From NCBI RefSeq assembly GCF_013393185.1, contig NZ_QJQX01000013.1, positions 53,916 to 117,915 on the forward strand: a stretch of 64,000 nucleotides of DNA, read 5' to 3'. Under the pieces are notes generated by a model. It saw nothing but the letters and a program-made list of their open reading frames with translations, did not search any database and was not told the DNA's origin. Numbering within the stretch: position 1 is the first letter of the stretch; every line of letters starts with the position of its first letter. Position numbers and translations under genes: made by a program. Below are positions 56,199 to 64,000 of the stretch, piece by piece. Source of the DNA: Sphingobium lactosutens (lineage in GTDB: Bacteria; Pseudomonadota; Alphaproteobacteria; Sphingomonadales; Sphingomonadaceae).

Positions 56199-57083
56199 GT
56201 GCGTAAGGGAATAATATTGGCGGGCGGGTCCGGTACCAGACTCTATCCGCTAACCAAGGGCGTCTCCAAGCAATTGATGCCTGTCTATGACAAGCCGATG
56301 ATCTATTATCCATTGTCGACCCTGATGCTTTCGGGGATCCGTGATATCCTTATCATCACTACGCCGCATGATGCTCCTTCCTTTCAGGCATTATTGGGCG
56401 ACGGCAAAGAACTGGGCATTTCCCTCTCATACGCCGTCCAGCCCGAACCCAAGGGCTTGGCTCAGGCCTATCATATCGGCGCCGACTTCATCGGCAGCGA
56501 CCCTTCCACACTCGTACTGGGCGACAATATCTTTTACGGCCATGGCCTGGTCGACCTGTTGATCCGCGCGGGGCAGCGCGACAACGGCGCCACCGTCTTC
56601 GGCTATTATGTCGGCGATCCAGCCGCCTACGGCGTCGTGTCCTTCGACAAGGAGGGCCGCGCCGAGACGATCGAGGAAAAACCAGCCCAGCCCAAGTCCA
56701 ACTATGCCGTCACCGGCCTCTATTTCTATGATGGCCGCGCCGTCGACATGGCGCGCGACCTGGCCCCCTCACCCCGTGGCGAGCTGGAAATCACCGACCT
56801 CAACCGCCTCTATCTGGAGGAGGGATCGCTTTCCGTCGAGATCATGGGGCGTGGCTACGCCTGGCTCGATACAGGCACGCACGGATCGCTGCTCGATGCC
56901 GCGCTCTATGTTCGCGTGACCGAGGAGCGGCAGGGCCTCAAAATCTGCTGCCCTGAGGAAATCGCCTGGCGGCAGGGTTTTATCGACGATGGCCAGCTCG
57001 AAGCTCTTGCCTCGCCGCTGCGCAAGAGCGGCTATGGCAACTATCTGATGGACCTGCTCAAGGGTAAGGGCGCAATTGCATGA
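56199..57083 (+). CDS. rmlA: Glucose-1-phosphate thymidylyltransferase
   Basis: A 294-residue enzyme making dTDP-glucose from glucose-1-phosphate and dTTP, the first step of dTDP-L-rhamnose synthesis. It starts at GTG 56199 (ACGGGAGAC upstream). The nucleotide-binding motif is [11 protein letters not shown] and the sugar-binding motifs are [14 protein letters not shown] and LGDNIFYG. It overlaps rmlC by four bases. Together with rmlC and rmlD it gives three of the four steps; the dehydratase rmlB is not in the window. Confidence 0.97.
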   Translation: MRKGIILAGGSGTRLYPLTKGVSKQLMPVYDKPMIYYPLSTLMLSGIRDILIITTPHDAPSFQALLGDGKELGISLSYAVQPEPKGLAQAYHIGADFIGSDPSTLVLGDNIFYGHGLVDLLIRAGQRDNGATVFGYYVGDPAAYGVVSFDKEGRAETIEEKPAQPKSNYAVTGLYFYDGRAVDMARDLAPSPRGELEITDLNRLYLEEGSLSVEIMGRGYAWLDTGTHGSLLDAALYVRVTEERQGLKICCPEEIAWRQGFIDDGQLEALASPLRKSGYGNYLMDLLKGKGAIA

Positions 57084-57625
57084 ACGTCATTGAAACGGCC
57101 ATTCCCGGCCCGCTGATCATCGAACCGCGCATATTCGGCGACGATCGCGGCTTTTTCTACGAAAGCTGGAATGCCACCGCCTTCAAGGCAGCCGGGCTCG
57201 ACCTCCACTTCGTGCAGGACAATCACAGCAAGTCGGCGCGCGGCGTGCTGCGCGGTCTGCATTTCCAGAACCCCAATCCGCAGGGCAAGCTGGTGCGCGT
57301 CACAGCCGGTCGCGTGTGGGATGTCGCGGTCGACCTGCGCAAGTCCAGCCCCCATTTCGGCAAGTGGGTAGGCCTGGAACTGTCCGCCGCGAACAAGCGC
57401 ATGTTCTGGGTGCCCGAAGGCTTCGCGCACGGGTTCGTCGCGCTGGAGGACGGCACCGAATTTCTCTACAAATGCACTGCCACCTACGATCCTTCGGCCG
57501 AACAGTCGCTGATGTGGAACGATCCCGCGGTCGGGATCGAATGGCCGCTTGAGGGACTGGAGCCGCAATTGTCGGGCAAGGACGCGGTCGGCAAGACGCT
57601 GGACGAGATCGAGGCCTTCGCATGA
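57080..57625 (+). CDS. rmlC: dTDP-4-dehydrorhamnose 3,5-epimerase
   Basis: A 181-residue cupin-fold epimerase. The motifs FFYESWN and [14 protein letters not shown] carry the catalytic His, with the conserved [13 protein letters not shown] (GFAHGFVAL) and YKCTATYDP segments. The length is typical. It overlaps rmlA and rmlD by four bases each (ATGA), so the three are one translationally coupled unit. Confidence 0.97.
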   Translation: MNVIETAIPGPLIIEPRIFGDDRGFFYESWNATAFKAAGLDLHFVQDNHSKSARGVLRGLHFQNPNPQGKLVRVTAGRVWDVAVDLRKSSPHFGKWVGLELSAANKRMFWVPEGFAHGFVALEDGTEFLYKCTATYDPSAEQSLMWNDPAVGIEWPLEGLEPQLSGKDAVGKTLDEIEAFA

Positions 57626-58479
57626 AGGCGCTGATCGTAGGCGCCAAGGGCCAGTTGGGTCGCGGCTTGCAGGCGACAGCCCCAGCCGACGCGATGTTGA
57701 CCTGCGTCGATGTCGATGAACTCGATATCACCCAGCCGGAGGCCGTGCAGGCCTTCGTCGCGCGGGAACGGCCCGACCTGCTGTTCAACGCCGCCGCCTA
57801 TACCGCGGTGGACAAGGCCGAGCAGGAAGAGGAACTGGCGCTGGCGATCAACGGCACGGCGGTCGGCACGCTGGCCGACGCCGCCCGCGCGGTCGGCGCC
57901 CGTTTCGTCCATGTGTCGACGGACTTCGTCTTCGACGGCTTGGCAGGCGTGCCCTATCGGCCCGATGCGCCGACCGCTCCGTTGAGCGCCTATGGCCGCA
58001 CCAAGCTGGTCGGCGAGGAACTGGCGGGTCCGAATGCGCTTATCGTGCGAACCGCCTGGGTCTATGCGCCGACGGGCGGCAATTTCGTGCGGACGATGCT
58101 TCGACTAATGGGTGAGCGGCCGGAGGTGCGCGTCGTCGCCGACCAGATCGGCACGCCTACCTATGCACCCGGCCTGGCGAGTGCGCTCTGGACGATGGCC
58201 CGGGCCGGCATCACCGGCCTGCACCATTATACGGACAGTGGCGCGGCCAGCTGGTACGACTTCGCCGTCGCGATTCAGGAGGAAGCGCTGGCGGCAGGCC
58301 TGCTGGGACAGGAAGCGCGGATCGTGCCAATTCCAAGCAGCGACTATCCCACCCCTGCGACGCGACCGCATTATTCGGTGCTGGACAAGGCATCGACCTT
58401 CGCCGCGCTGGGCGGCCCCACGCCGCACTGGCGCGCGAACCTGCGCGTCATGATCGCCGCCATCAAGAGCGAGGGATAA
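57622..58479 (+). CDS. rmlD: dTDP-4-dehydrorhamnose reductase
   Basis: A 285-residue short-chain reductase completing dTDP-L-rhamnose with NAD(P)H. The nucleotide motif is GAKGQLGRGL and the catalytic Tyr-x3-Lys is in YGRTKLVGE. FHVSTDF-type (VHVSTDFVFDG) and RTAWVY segments are typical for RmlD. It ends the rmlACD unit; no T-rich terminator follows, only the palindrome at 58604-58650. Confidence 0.96.
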   Translation: MKALIVGAKGQLGRGLQATAPADAMLTCVDVDELDITQPEAVQAFVARERPDLLFNAAAYTAVDKAEQEEELALAINGTAVGTLADAARAVGARFVHVSTDFVFDGLAGVPYRPDAPTAPLSAYGRTKLVGEELAGPNALIVRTAWVYAPTGGNFVRTMLRLMGERPEVRVVADQIGTPTYAPGLASALWTMARAGITGLHHYTDSGAASWYDFAVAIQEEALAAGLLGQEARIVPIPSSDYPTPATRPHYSVLDKASTFAALGGPTPHWRANLRVMIAAIKSEG

Positions 58480-58603
58480 GGTACGGCCCTGCTTCCCAAG
58501 GATGGCAAGCGGGGCCGGCCAGCCGGCCTCGATCGTGCTGCCTACTATCTGACGCGGGTCGCGCGCTCCAAGTTTTGTGGTCGCATCGTTTAAGCGGAAC
58601 CGT

Positions 58604-58650
58604 AGGCCAGCGCAGCTAAAACCGGTTCCCACTTTTGGCTGCGCTGGCCT
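58604..58650. repeat. 13-bp palindrome after rmlD, extragenic-repeat-like
   Basis: AGGCCAGCGCAGC (58604-58616) pairs perfectly with GCTGCGCTGGCCT (58638-58650) around a 21-base loop holding ACCGGTTCCCACTTTT. The loop sequence resembles short extragenic repeats common in alphaproteobacterial genomes (recollection, not checked). It lies in the convergent gap between rmlD and the GT4 gene and could end both transcripts. Confidence 0.55.
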
Positions 58651-58701
58651 TTGGCTCCGCACAATGCCCTGACGGATGATGGCGCCGATTACACGAACCG
58701 A

Positions 58702-59946
58702 TCAGGAGACGAGCGGCCGATCCCCGACGGCGTCCGGGTCGACCGTCACACCCAGCGCACGCAGCAACGCCATCGCGCTGTCATCCCAGCCATCCATAGC
58801 CCAAGGCGCCGGATCAGGCTCCCGCAACACATTAAGGATATGGGCGCCGAGGGCATCGGGCGCTTCGTCGTCGAAATAGAAGAGCCCTGGCCGAGCCAAT
58901 TCCCGAAACACCGGCAGATCGCGCGCCAGCACCTTGCGCCCCTGCCACAAAGCCTCGACGATGGGCAGGCCGAAGCCCTCACCGCGGGACGGCATGACGA
59001 CCAGGGCGGCGCACGCATATAGCGCATTCAACAGCTCGTCCGATGCCTGTTCGAGCCATGTGAAGCGAGCGCCTTCCGCCTCAAGCGACCGCATCCGCGC
59101 CTGCAACGTCTCGGTGCGCCAGCCGGGGCGGCCAACGAGCAGGAGGTCAGGGGCATCCTCCCCCGCCACCCGCCAGAGATGCGCCATTGCGTCGAGCACA
59201 CAGTCATGCCCCTTGCGCGGCTCCACCGTGCCAACCATCAGCACCGTCTGCCGCTTCCTGGCTCGCCTGATGGCGTCATGCCCCCGCTCGCCAATGCCCT
59301 GCGTGGGATTGGTCGCCTCCACCGCCCCGCTCAACGAGATAACGGGGCGCACAATTGCCATCCGGCGCGGCGCCTTCATGGCGGCAAGCCAGTCGTCCAG
59401 ATCAGCCGCGACCTGCCGGGAGATGCAGATGGCGCTGTCGGCACGACGGGCCAGCACGTTGATCCATTTGCGGAAATTGCGCCCAGTGCTCTCCGGAAAC
59501 CATTCGGGACGTTGGAGCGGCAACAGGTCATAAACGAGAATGTGGATCGTCGCCCCGCGCCGCCGCCAGCGCGCGATCTGACGTTCATGACGCGACAGGC
59601 GGTGCGCGGCGAGATCCAGGCCCAGGAACATATCCCCAGCCCCGGCCTGAAGCAGCGGCGCGTCCGTTTCGGGCAGCGACAACCGGCCGGTTTCGCGATC
59701 GAACCGGGCTATGCCATAGCCGCGCCGCGCCGTTGCAGCGATCGGCAGCAGCATGACATCACCCAGATCCATACGATGGAGATGGAGCCAGATCGCCCGC
59801 ACGACGCGCTGGATGCCGGTACCGGCATCATGCTGCGCAATCGTCGAAACATCGACCAAAAGCCGGCGAGGCGCGAAAGGCCCCGTGGCGGATCGTCCCA
59901 TTGCCGTCGAAACGAAGCGTTCCAGCAGCCCTGCCAGCCATTTCAT
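58702..59946 (-). CDS. GT4-family glycosyltransferase
   Basis: A 414-residue GT-B enzyme. The N-terminal region has VDVSTIAQHDAGTGIQRV, typical of a set of polysaccharide GT4 enzymes, and the C-terminal nucleotide-sugar site has VGTVEPRKGH and MPSRGEGFGLPIVEA, with the second Glu of the E-x7-E motif. The donor (mannose, rhamnose or glucose) is unknown. It overlaps the KpsT-like gene by four bases and so belongs to the export operon, perhaps acting early on the lipid-linked chain. Confidence 0.9.
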   Translation of the reverse strand: MKWLAGLLERFVSTAMGRSATGPFAPRRLLVDVSTIAQHDAGTGIQRVVRAIWLHLHRMDLGDVMLLPIAATARRGYGIARFDRETGRLSLPETDAPLLQAGAGDMFLGLDLAAHRLSRHERQIARWRRRGATIHILVYDLLPLQRPEWFPESTGRNFRKWINVLARRADSAICISRQVAADLDDWLAAMKAPRRMAIVRPVISLSGAVEATNPTQGIGERGHDAIRRARKRQTVLMVGTVEPRKGHDCVLDAMAHLWRVAGEDAPDLLLVGRPGWRTETLQARMRSLEAEGARFTWLEQASDELLNALYACAALVVMPSRGEGFGLPIVEALWQGRKVLARDLPVFRELARPGLFYFDDEAPDALGAHILNVLREPDPAPWAMDGWDDSAMALLRALGVTVDPDAVGDRPLVS

Positions 59947-60599
59947 TCGCGATCATGCGCCTGATAATAATCATAGGCCGCGTCCATGTCGGTGAAATGG
60001 GTCAGCGACCCCCCGGCCAGCACCGATGCACGGTCACAATGTTCGCGAATATAGCCATCATTATGCGACACGAGGATCATCGCGCGATCCTTGCGCTTCA
60101 CGAACAGTTCATCGTGGCACTTCTGCTGGAAGCGCGCATCACCGACCGCCACAATCTCGTCAATGAGAAAGCAGTCGAAATCGACGGCGAGCGAAATGCC
60201 GAAGCCCAGCCTTGCACGCATACCGGCGGAATAGGTTCTGAGCGGTTCGCGCATATAGCGACCCAGTTCGGCGAAATCGTCCACCTTGGCAGCTGCCTCT
60301 ACCGGATCGGAACCATAGACGCGGCAAATGAAACGCAGATTGTCGAGGCCGGTCAACGACTGTTGAAAGGCGCCGGAAAAGGCCAGTGGCCAGGAAATCG
60401 ACATGTCGGTGAGGAGGCGACCGGACGTCGGCTGTTCGACCCGGCCGATCAGACGGATCAAGGTCGACTTGCCTGCACCGTTACGCCCCAATATCCCGAT
60501 CTTCTCACCCCGCTCCAGCGTGAGGTTGAGGTCGCGGAATACCCAACGTGGCCCGGAGCGTATCCGATACGCCTTCGAGACATTTTCCAGCCGGATCAT
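59943..60599 (-). CDS. kpsT: Capsule polysaccharide ABC exporter, ATP-binding subunit (KpsT-like)
   Basis: A 218-residue ATPase. Walker A is GRNGAGKS, the signature is YSAGMRARLGF and Walker B is DCFLIDEIVAVGD. The short length without a C-terminal carbohydrate-binding domain points to the KpsT/BexA capsule group rather than the Wzt O-antigen group. It powers KpsM-like export and overlaps both neighbours by four bases. Confidence 0.93.
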   Translation of the reverse strand: MIRLENVSKAYRIRSGPRWVFRDLNLTLERGEKIGILGRNGAGKSTLIRLIGRVEQPTSGRLLTDMSISWPLAFSGAFQQSLTGLDNLRFICRVYGSDPVEAAAKVDDFAELGRYMREPLRTYSAGMRARLGFGISLAVDFDCFLIDEIVAVGDARFQQKCHDELFVKRKDRAMILVSHNDGYIREHCDRASVLAGGSLTHFTDMDAAYDYYQAHDRE

Positions 60600-61405
60600 G
60601 CAGGAACCAGATTGCGGCTTGCGTGCCGGATTTCAGCCAGAGCCAGAACCGTGAAGAAAAGATTGCACATAGCCATGTAGCCCAGATCATAATGCGCCAC
60701 AAAATGAGAACCGAAAAACCCATCGCGTACGCATTCCACACCATGCACCATTGGCAGCAAGAGAATGAAATTTGCAAATTTCGTCGGCAGCGCGTCGATG
60801 AGAAAACCGGCACCCGATAGCGGGAACAACAGATAGGCGGCAGGGTGCCAGAATTTATCGACCAGCTCGCTCCGGTGCGACAATGCGCCCAGGAACATGC
60901 CCAATGACGTCCCCCACCAGGCGAGCATGACCCAGCCGATGACGACCTTGAGGACATCTTCCGGTGGCTGCAACAGACCGACTGCCGCAAAAATGATCGT
61001 CAATACGAGGAAAGAGGTGGCCACGCCGACCCCTTCCAGCAACAGGCGGGCGGCGAAGATATCAATGATGCGCACATTGCGATGATACATCAGCGACAGA
61101 TTCGGCTCGATCGAATCCACCAGACGCGACGGCATGTTGCGCCATACCAGCACGCTCGAATAGCCAGTCAACGCGAAAGCGGCAATCGGCAGATCCGAGC
61201 CATGCGTAGCCTTCGTCAAGCCCCAGATAGTGGTAACGCCAAGCGTGAAGATCATCGGCTCGATGAACAACCAGAGAAAGCCGATATTGTGACGACCATA
61301 GCGGGTGATCACTTCGCGCATCAGCAGCGCGCCGATCACCCGCCGCTGGATCGTACAGGACCGAAGGAAGCTGGTCCTCGGCTCGTCCTGACGCTCGTCC
61401 GACAT
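60596..61405 (-). CDS. kpsM: Capsule polysaccharide ABC exporter, permease (KpsM-like)
   Basis: A 269-residue ABC-2 permease with about six membrane segments, forming the inner-membrane channel for an undecaprenyl- or lipid-linked polysaccharide. The N-terminal RRVIGALLMREVITRYGRHNIGF-type start (motif parts REVITRYGR and GFLWLFIEP) is typical for KpsM/BexB. It is followed by KpsT and preceded by the KpsE-type gene, with a one-base overlap to the latter. Confidence 0.93.
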   Translation of the reverse strand: MSDERQDEPRTSFLRSCTIQRRVIGALLMREVITRYGRHNIGFLWLFIEPMIFTLGVTTIWGLTKATHGSDLPIAAFALTGYSSVLVWRNMPSRLVDSIEPNLSLMYHRNVRIIDIFAARLLLEGVGVATSFLVLTIIFAAVGLLQPPEDVLKVVIGWVMLAWWGTSLGMFLGALSHRSELVDKFWHPAAYLLFPLSGAGFLIDALPTKFANFILLLPMVHGVECVRDGFFGSHFVAHYDLGYMAMCNLFFTVLALAEIRHASRNLVPA

Positions 61406-62514
61406 CAGTCCTTATGTTCCTTGATACCGCTGACCAGCATCGAAAGCACCGCCCATACGACAAGGCCGACGACGAAAGTGCTCAATATGCCGCGCAGACG
61501 ACGCGGTTCGGCCGCATAGTCCGGCCGGTTCGGCTCGACGATCCGTTCGACATAGGCGCGCTTGCGGCGTGCCTCGTTCCGCGCATCCTGCAACGAGGAT
61601 ATCGCAGCCGCCAGTTGCTTGTCGGCAAGCTGGCTTTCCAGTTGCAGCCGCTGGAATTGCACGGCGGTGGCGGCAAGCGACTTCTTGCTGCCGGCGACCA
61701 GACCGATCTGCTGGTCGATTTCCTTGCCCAACTCCTCGACGCGGGTCTGCAAAACGGGAATCTGCGGATTCTGCGGTGTGAAGACACGGAGCTGGACGAG
61801 CTGGGTCTTGGTCGCGATCAGCTCGTCCTGAAGCTTCGAAATCATCTGCAGCTGGACCGTGGCCTGCTGCTCGGGATCGACCACCCCTTCACGGTTCCGA
61901 TAGTCCGACAGGGCCGACGCAGCCTGCCGCGCCATTTCCTTCGCTTCGCCCAGTTCCTTGTTCGCATAATCGATCAGGTCCGACCGCGCCCGCGCATTGA
62001 GCGTGTTGACCAGCCGCTCTGCCTGATTGAGCAGGCGACGGTTGATTTCGAACGCTTCCTGCGGCGTGAAGGCGCGAACCTTCAATGTCGTGATCGACGA
62101 CACCACGTCATGATCGACTTCCACCTTGTCGGAATAATATTTGTAAAGGCGTTCATGCCCGCCCTTGAAGCCGAAAGGGTCGAAGCGGTTGAGTATCGAT
62201 ATATCGCCATTGCCATAGGCCTTGGCCACCATCCCGTCCCGGTTCAGCGCATCCAGTGCATCGCGCGAAAGTATGTAATCGTGCGCCGCATAGCCTTCGT
62301 TCGCATCATTGGACATGCCCCCTGCCTTGAACAGGATGCCGAGGCTGGAATTATTGCTTTTATCAGGACTTCGCACGACAAAGCGCGACTCCGACAAATA
62401 TACATCGGAACTCAAGCCAAAATATAAGGCAGCGAGCGCCGTGGGGATAAGTACCGCTGCGACAAAAAGGGTTGGCAACTTGCCAACGCGCTCAGGAATT
62501 TTTATCATCGGCAT
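61405..62514 (-). CDS. kpsE: Capsule export inner-membrane protein (KpsE/BexC-type)
   Basis: A 369-residue periplasm-spanning protein of the polysaccharide co-polymerase type. One membrane segment lies at about 13-33 and a second at about 345-362; between them is a helical, coiled-coil-rich periplasmic domain (QAERLVNTLNARARSDLI, LADKQLAAAISSLQDARNEA). It bridges the ABC exporter and an outer-membrane KpsD/Wza-type channel, which is not in the window. It is the first gene of the operon kpsE-kpsM-kpsT-GT4. Confidence 0.92.
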   Translation of the reverse strand: MPMIKIPERVGKLPTLFVAAVLIPTALAALYFGLSSDVYLSESRFVVRSPDKSNNSSLGILFKAGGMSNDANEGYAAHDYILSRDALDALNRDGMVAKAYGNGDISILNRFDPFGFKGGHERLYKYYSDKVEVDHDVVSSITTLKVRAFTPQEAFEINRRLLNQAERLVNTLNARARSDLIDYANKELGEAKEMARQAASALSDYRNREGVVDPEQQATVQLQMISKLQDELIATKTQLVQLRVFTPQNPQIPVLQTRVEELGKEIDQQIGLVAGSKKSLAATAVQFQRLQLESQLADKQLAAAISSLQDARNEARRKRAYVERIVEPNRPDYAAEPRRLRGILSTFVVGLVVWAVLSMLVSGIKEHKD

Positions 62515-62693
62515 CCATCAGCCCGTGGTTCGCGGCTGTGTTAGGAGCAGCCTTTCCCAAAGTCCAGCATATTGCAACGCGATAGGGCGGGCCACGAATG
62601 GCGCGTTGCACAATAGCCATACTCCTCCTTTGTATTCGTGGATCACCATGCTAGGGAAAATCTCCTCAACCGAAAGCGGGGCCGGAATTACTC
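62515..62693. promoter_or_regulatory. Divergent spacer between the export operon and the sugar dehydrogenase gene
   Basis: 179 bases that must hold promoters in both directions. A TTGCAC box (about 62606-62611) with a weak TTGTAT partner is the best plus-strand candidate. No clear ribosome binding site was seen before ATG 62694 (GGGGCCGGAATTACTC). Confidence 0.3.
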
Positions 62694-64000
62694 ATGAAAA
62701 TCACGATGATCGGCACGGGTTATGTGGGCCTTGTGTCGGGAGCCTGTTTTGCGGATTTCGGGCATGACGTCGTCTGCGTCGACAAGGACGCGGGCAAGAT
62801 CGCGGCGATCGAAGCCGGGCGGATGCCGATCTACGAGCCGGGCCTCGACCAGCTGGTGGGCAGCAATGCGGCGGCCGGCCGCCTGACCTTCACCACCGAT
62901 CTGGCAACCGGCGTCAAGGGCGCGGACGCGATCTTCATCGCCGTCGGCACGCCCTCGCGCCGGGGCGATGGCCATGCCGATCTGTCCTACGTCTATGCTG
63001 CAGCGCGGGAGATCGTCGAGGCGCTCGACGGCCCGGCGGTGATCGTCACCAAGTCGACCGTGCCCGTGGGCACTGGCGACGAGGTCGAGCGGATCGCCCG
63101 CGACCTGCGCCCCGATCTCGACATCCAGTGCGTGTCGAACCCTGAATTCCTGCGCGAAGGCGCGGCGATCGGCGACTTCAAGCGGCCCGACCGCGTCGTC
63201 GTGGGCACCACCGGCTCGGAACGCGCGATCGCGGTGATGAGCCAGGTCTACCGGCCGCTCAACCTCAACCAGGCGCCGCTCATGTTCACCGGCCGTCGCA
63301 CCGCCGAGCTGATCAAATATGCCGCCAACGCCTTCCTGGCGACCAAGATCACCTTCATCAACGAGATGGCCGACCTGTGCGAAGCGGTCGGCGCCGAGGT
63401 GCAGGACGTGTCGCGCGGCATCGGCCTCGACAATCGCATCGGCTCCAAATTCCTGCACGCAGGGCCGGGCTATGGCGGCTCCTGCTTCCCCAAGGACACG
63501 CTGGCGCTGGTCAAGACCGGCCAGGATCATGACGCCCCCAGCCGCATCGTCGAGACGGTGGTGCAGGTCAACGACCTGCGCAAGCGGGCCATGGGCCGCA
63601 AGATCGTCAAGGCGCTGGGCGGCGACGCCCGCGGCAAGACGGTCGCGCTGCTCGGCCTCACCTTCAAGCCCAACACCGACGACATGCGCGACGCGCCCAG
63701 CATCGCCATCGTCCAGGCGCTCGAGGATGCCGGCGCGAAGATCGTCGCCTATGATCCCGAAGGCATGGAGGTCGCCGCGCCGATGATGCCCGGCGTCACC
63801 ATGGCGAAGGACGCCTATGAGGCCGCCAGGGATGCCGACGCCCTCGTCCTCGTCACCGAATGGGATATCTTCCGCGCCCTCGATCTGAAGCGCCTCGCCG
63901 GTTCGATGAACGGCAACGCCCTCGTCGACCTGCGCAACATCTACCCCGTCGCCGAAGCCGCAGAGGCCGGCTTCTCCCTCTCCCGCGTCGGTGGCGCGGG
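62694..64000 (+). CDS. ugd: UDP-glucose 6-dehydrogenase (3' end beyond right edge)
   Basis: An NAD-dependent dehydrogenase of the UDP-glucose/GDP-mannose family, 435 codons visible. The dinucleotide site is GTGYVGLVSG, the catalytic Cys is in GYGGSCFPKDT, and the TSTVPVGT-type (KSTVPVGTGDEV), NPEFLREG and TFKPNTDDMRDAPS segments fit UDP-glucose 6-dehydrogenase, giving UDP-glucuronate. The protein is almost complete, as such enzymes are about 435-450 residues. In this context it supplies glucuronic acid for the exported polymer. Confidence 0.94.
   Translation, partial: MKITMIGTGYVGLVSGACFADFGHDVVCVDKDAGKIAAIEAGRMPIYEPGLDQLVGSNAAAGRLTFTTDLATGVKGADAIFIAVGTPSRRGDGHADLSYVYAAAREIVEALDGPAVIVTKSTVPVGTGDEVERIARDLRPDLDIQCVSNPEFLREGAAIGDFKRPDRVVVGTTGSERAIAVMSQVYRPLNLNQAPLMFTGRRTAELIKYAANAFLATKITFINEMADLCEAVGAEVQDVSRGIGLDNRIGSKFLHAGPGYGGSCFPKDTLALVKTGQDHDAPSRIVETVVQVNDLRKRAMGRKIVKALGGDARGKTVALLGLTFKPNTDDMRDAPSIAIVQALEDAGAKIVAYDPEGMEVAAPMMPGVTMAKDAYEAARDADALVLVTEWDIFRALDLKRLAGSMNGNALVDLRNIYPVAEAAEAGFSLSRVGGA

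Overview
The window reads as a chromosomal segment of a Sphingomonadaceae-type alphaproteobacterium (Sphingobium/Sphingomonas-like). The clues are high GC with strong GC3 bias, a TonB-dependent receptor, an alphaproteobacterial mdh-sucD-sucA-sucB-lpd operon, SleB-type cell wall hydrolase, and a capsule/sphingan-like polysaccharide locus. No rRNA, tRNA, IS element, prophage or CRISPR array was seen. Genus assignment is inference.

Layout. 1-1650: a two-component pair (sensor kinase cut by the left edge, OmpR-type regulator). 1929-6336: secreted serine hydrolase plus TonB-dependent receptor. 6395-12331: an accessory-looking block holding a small lipoprotein, a TIR-TM-TPR protein, a divergent SLOG-like/four-TM protein and a CHAT (caspase-like) lipoprotein. 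This is the best candidate for an undescribed system. 12352-16595: glmS, a metallophosphoesterase and glmU. 16688-19636: a HAD phosphatase coupled to a crotonase-family gene, a membrane protein with a gutted GGDEF domain, and a VOC protein. 19763-27363: lpd, sucB, sucA, sucD and mdh on the minus strand, with strong hairpins at most junctions and no sucC. 27689-30049: zapE, a thioesterase and sdhB. 30237-32862: an overlapping trio of TagF-like transferase, CDP-alcohol phosphatidyltransferase and HIT protein. 33116-36705: MFS transporter, cysK and a SleB-type hydrolase. 37059-45555: rpoB and rpoC, not preceded by ribosomal protein genes.

45761-64000 is a surface polysaccharide region. It holds a secreted lyase-like protein, a hexapeptide acetyltransferase, a sulfotransferase, a three-part giant glycosyltransferase, a sulfotransferase/coiled-coil protein, rmlA-rmlC-rmlD, a GT4 glycosyltransferase, an ABC-2 export system (KpsT, KpsM and KpsE types) and a UDP-sugar dehydrogenase cut by the right edge. 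Together these could make nucleotide sugars (dTDP-rhamnose, UDP-glucuronate), assemble and decorate a chain (acetyl, sulfate) and export it through an ABC-dependent capsule pathway.

Topology suggests how the TIR block may work. The TIR domain is predicted cytosolic and joined through one membrane segment to a periplasmic TPR array. The CHAT protein carries a lipobox and so should also lie outside the inner membrane. The SLOG-like domain is cytosolic on a multi-pass anchor. A relay from an envelope signal to a cytosolic nucleotide signal is a testable inference, not something the sequence proves.
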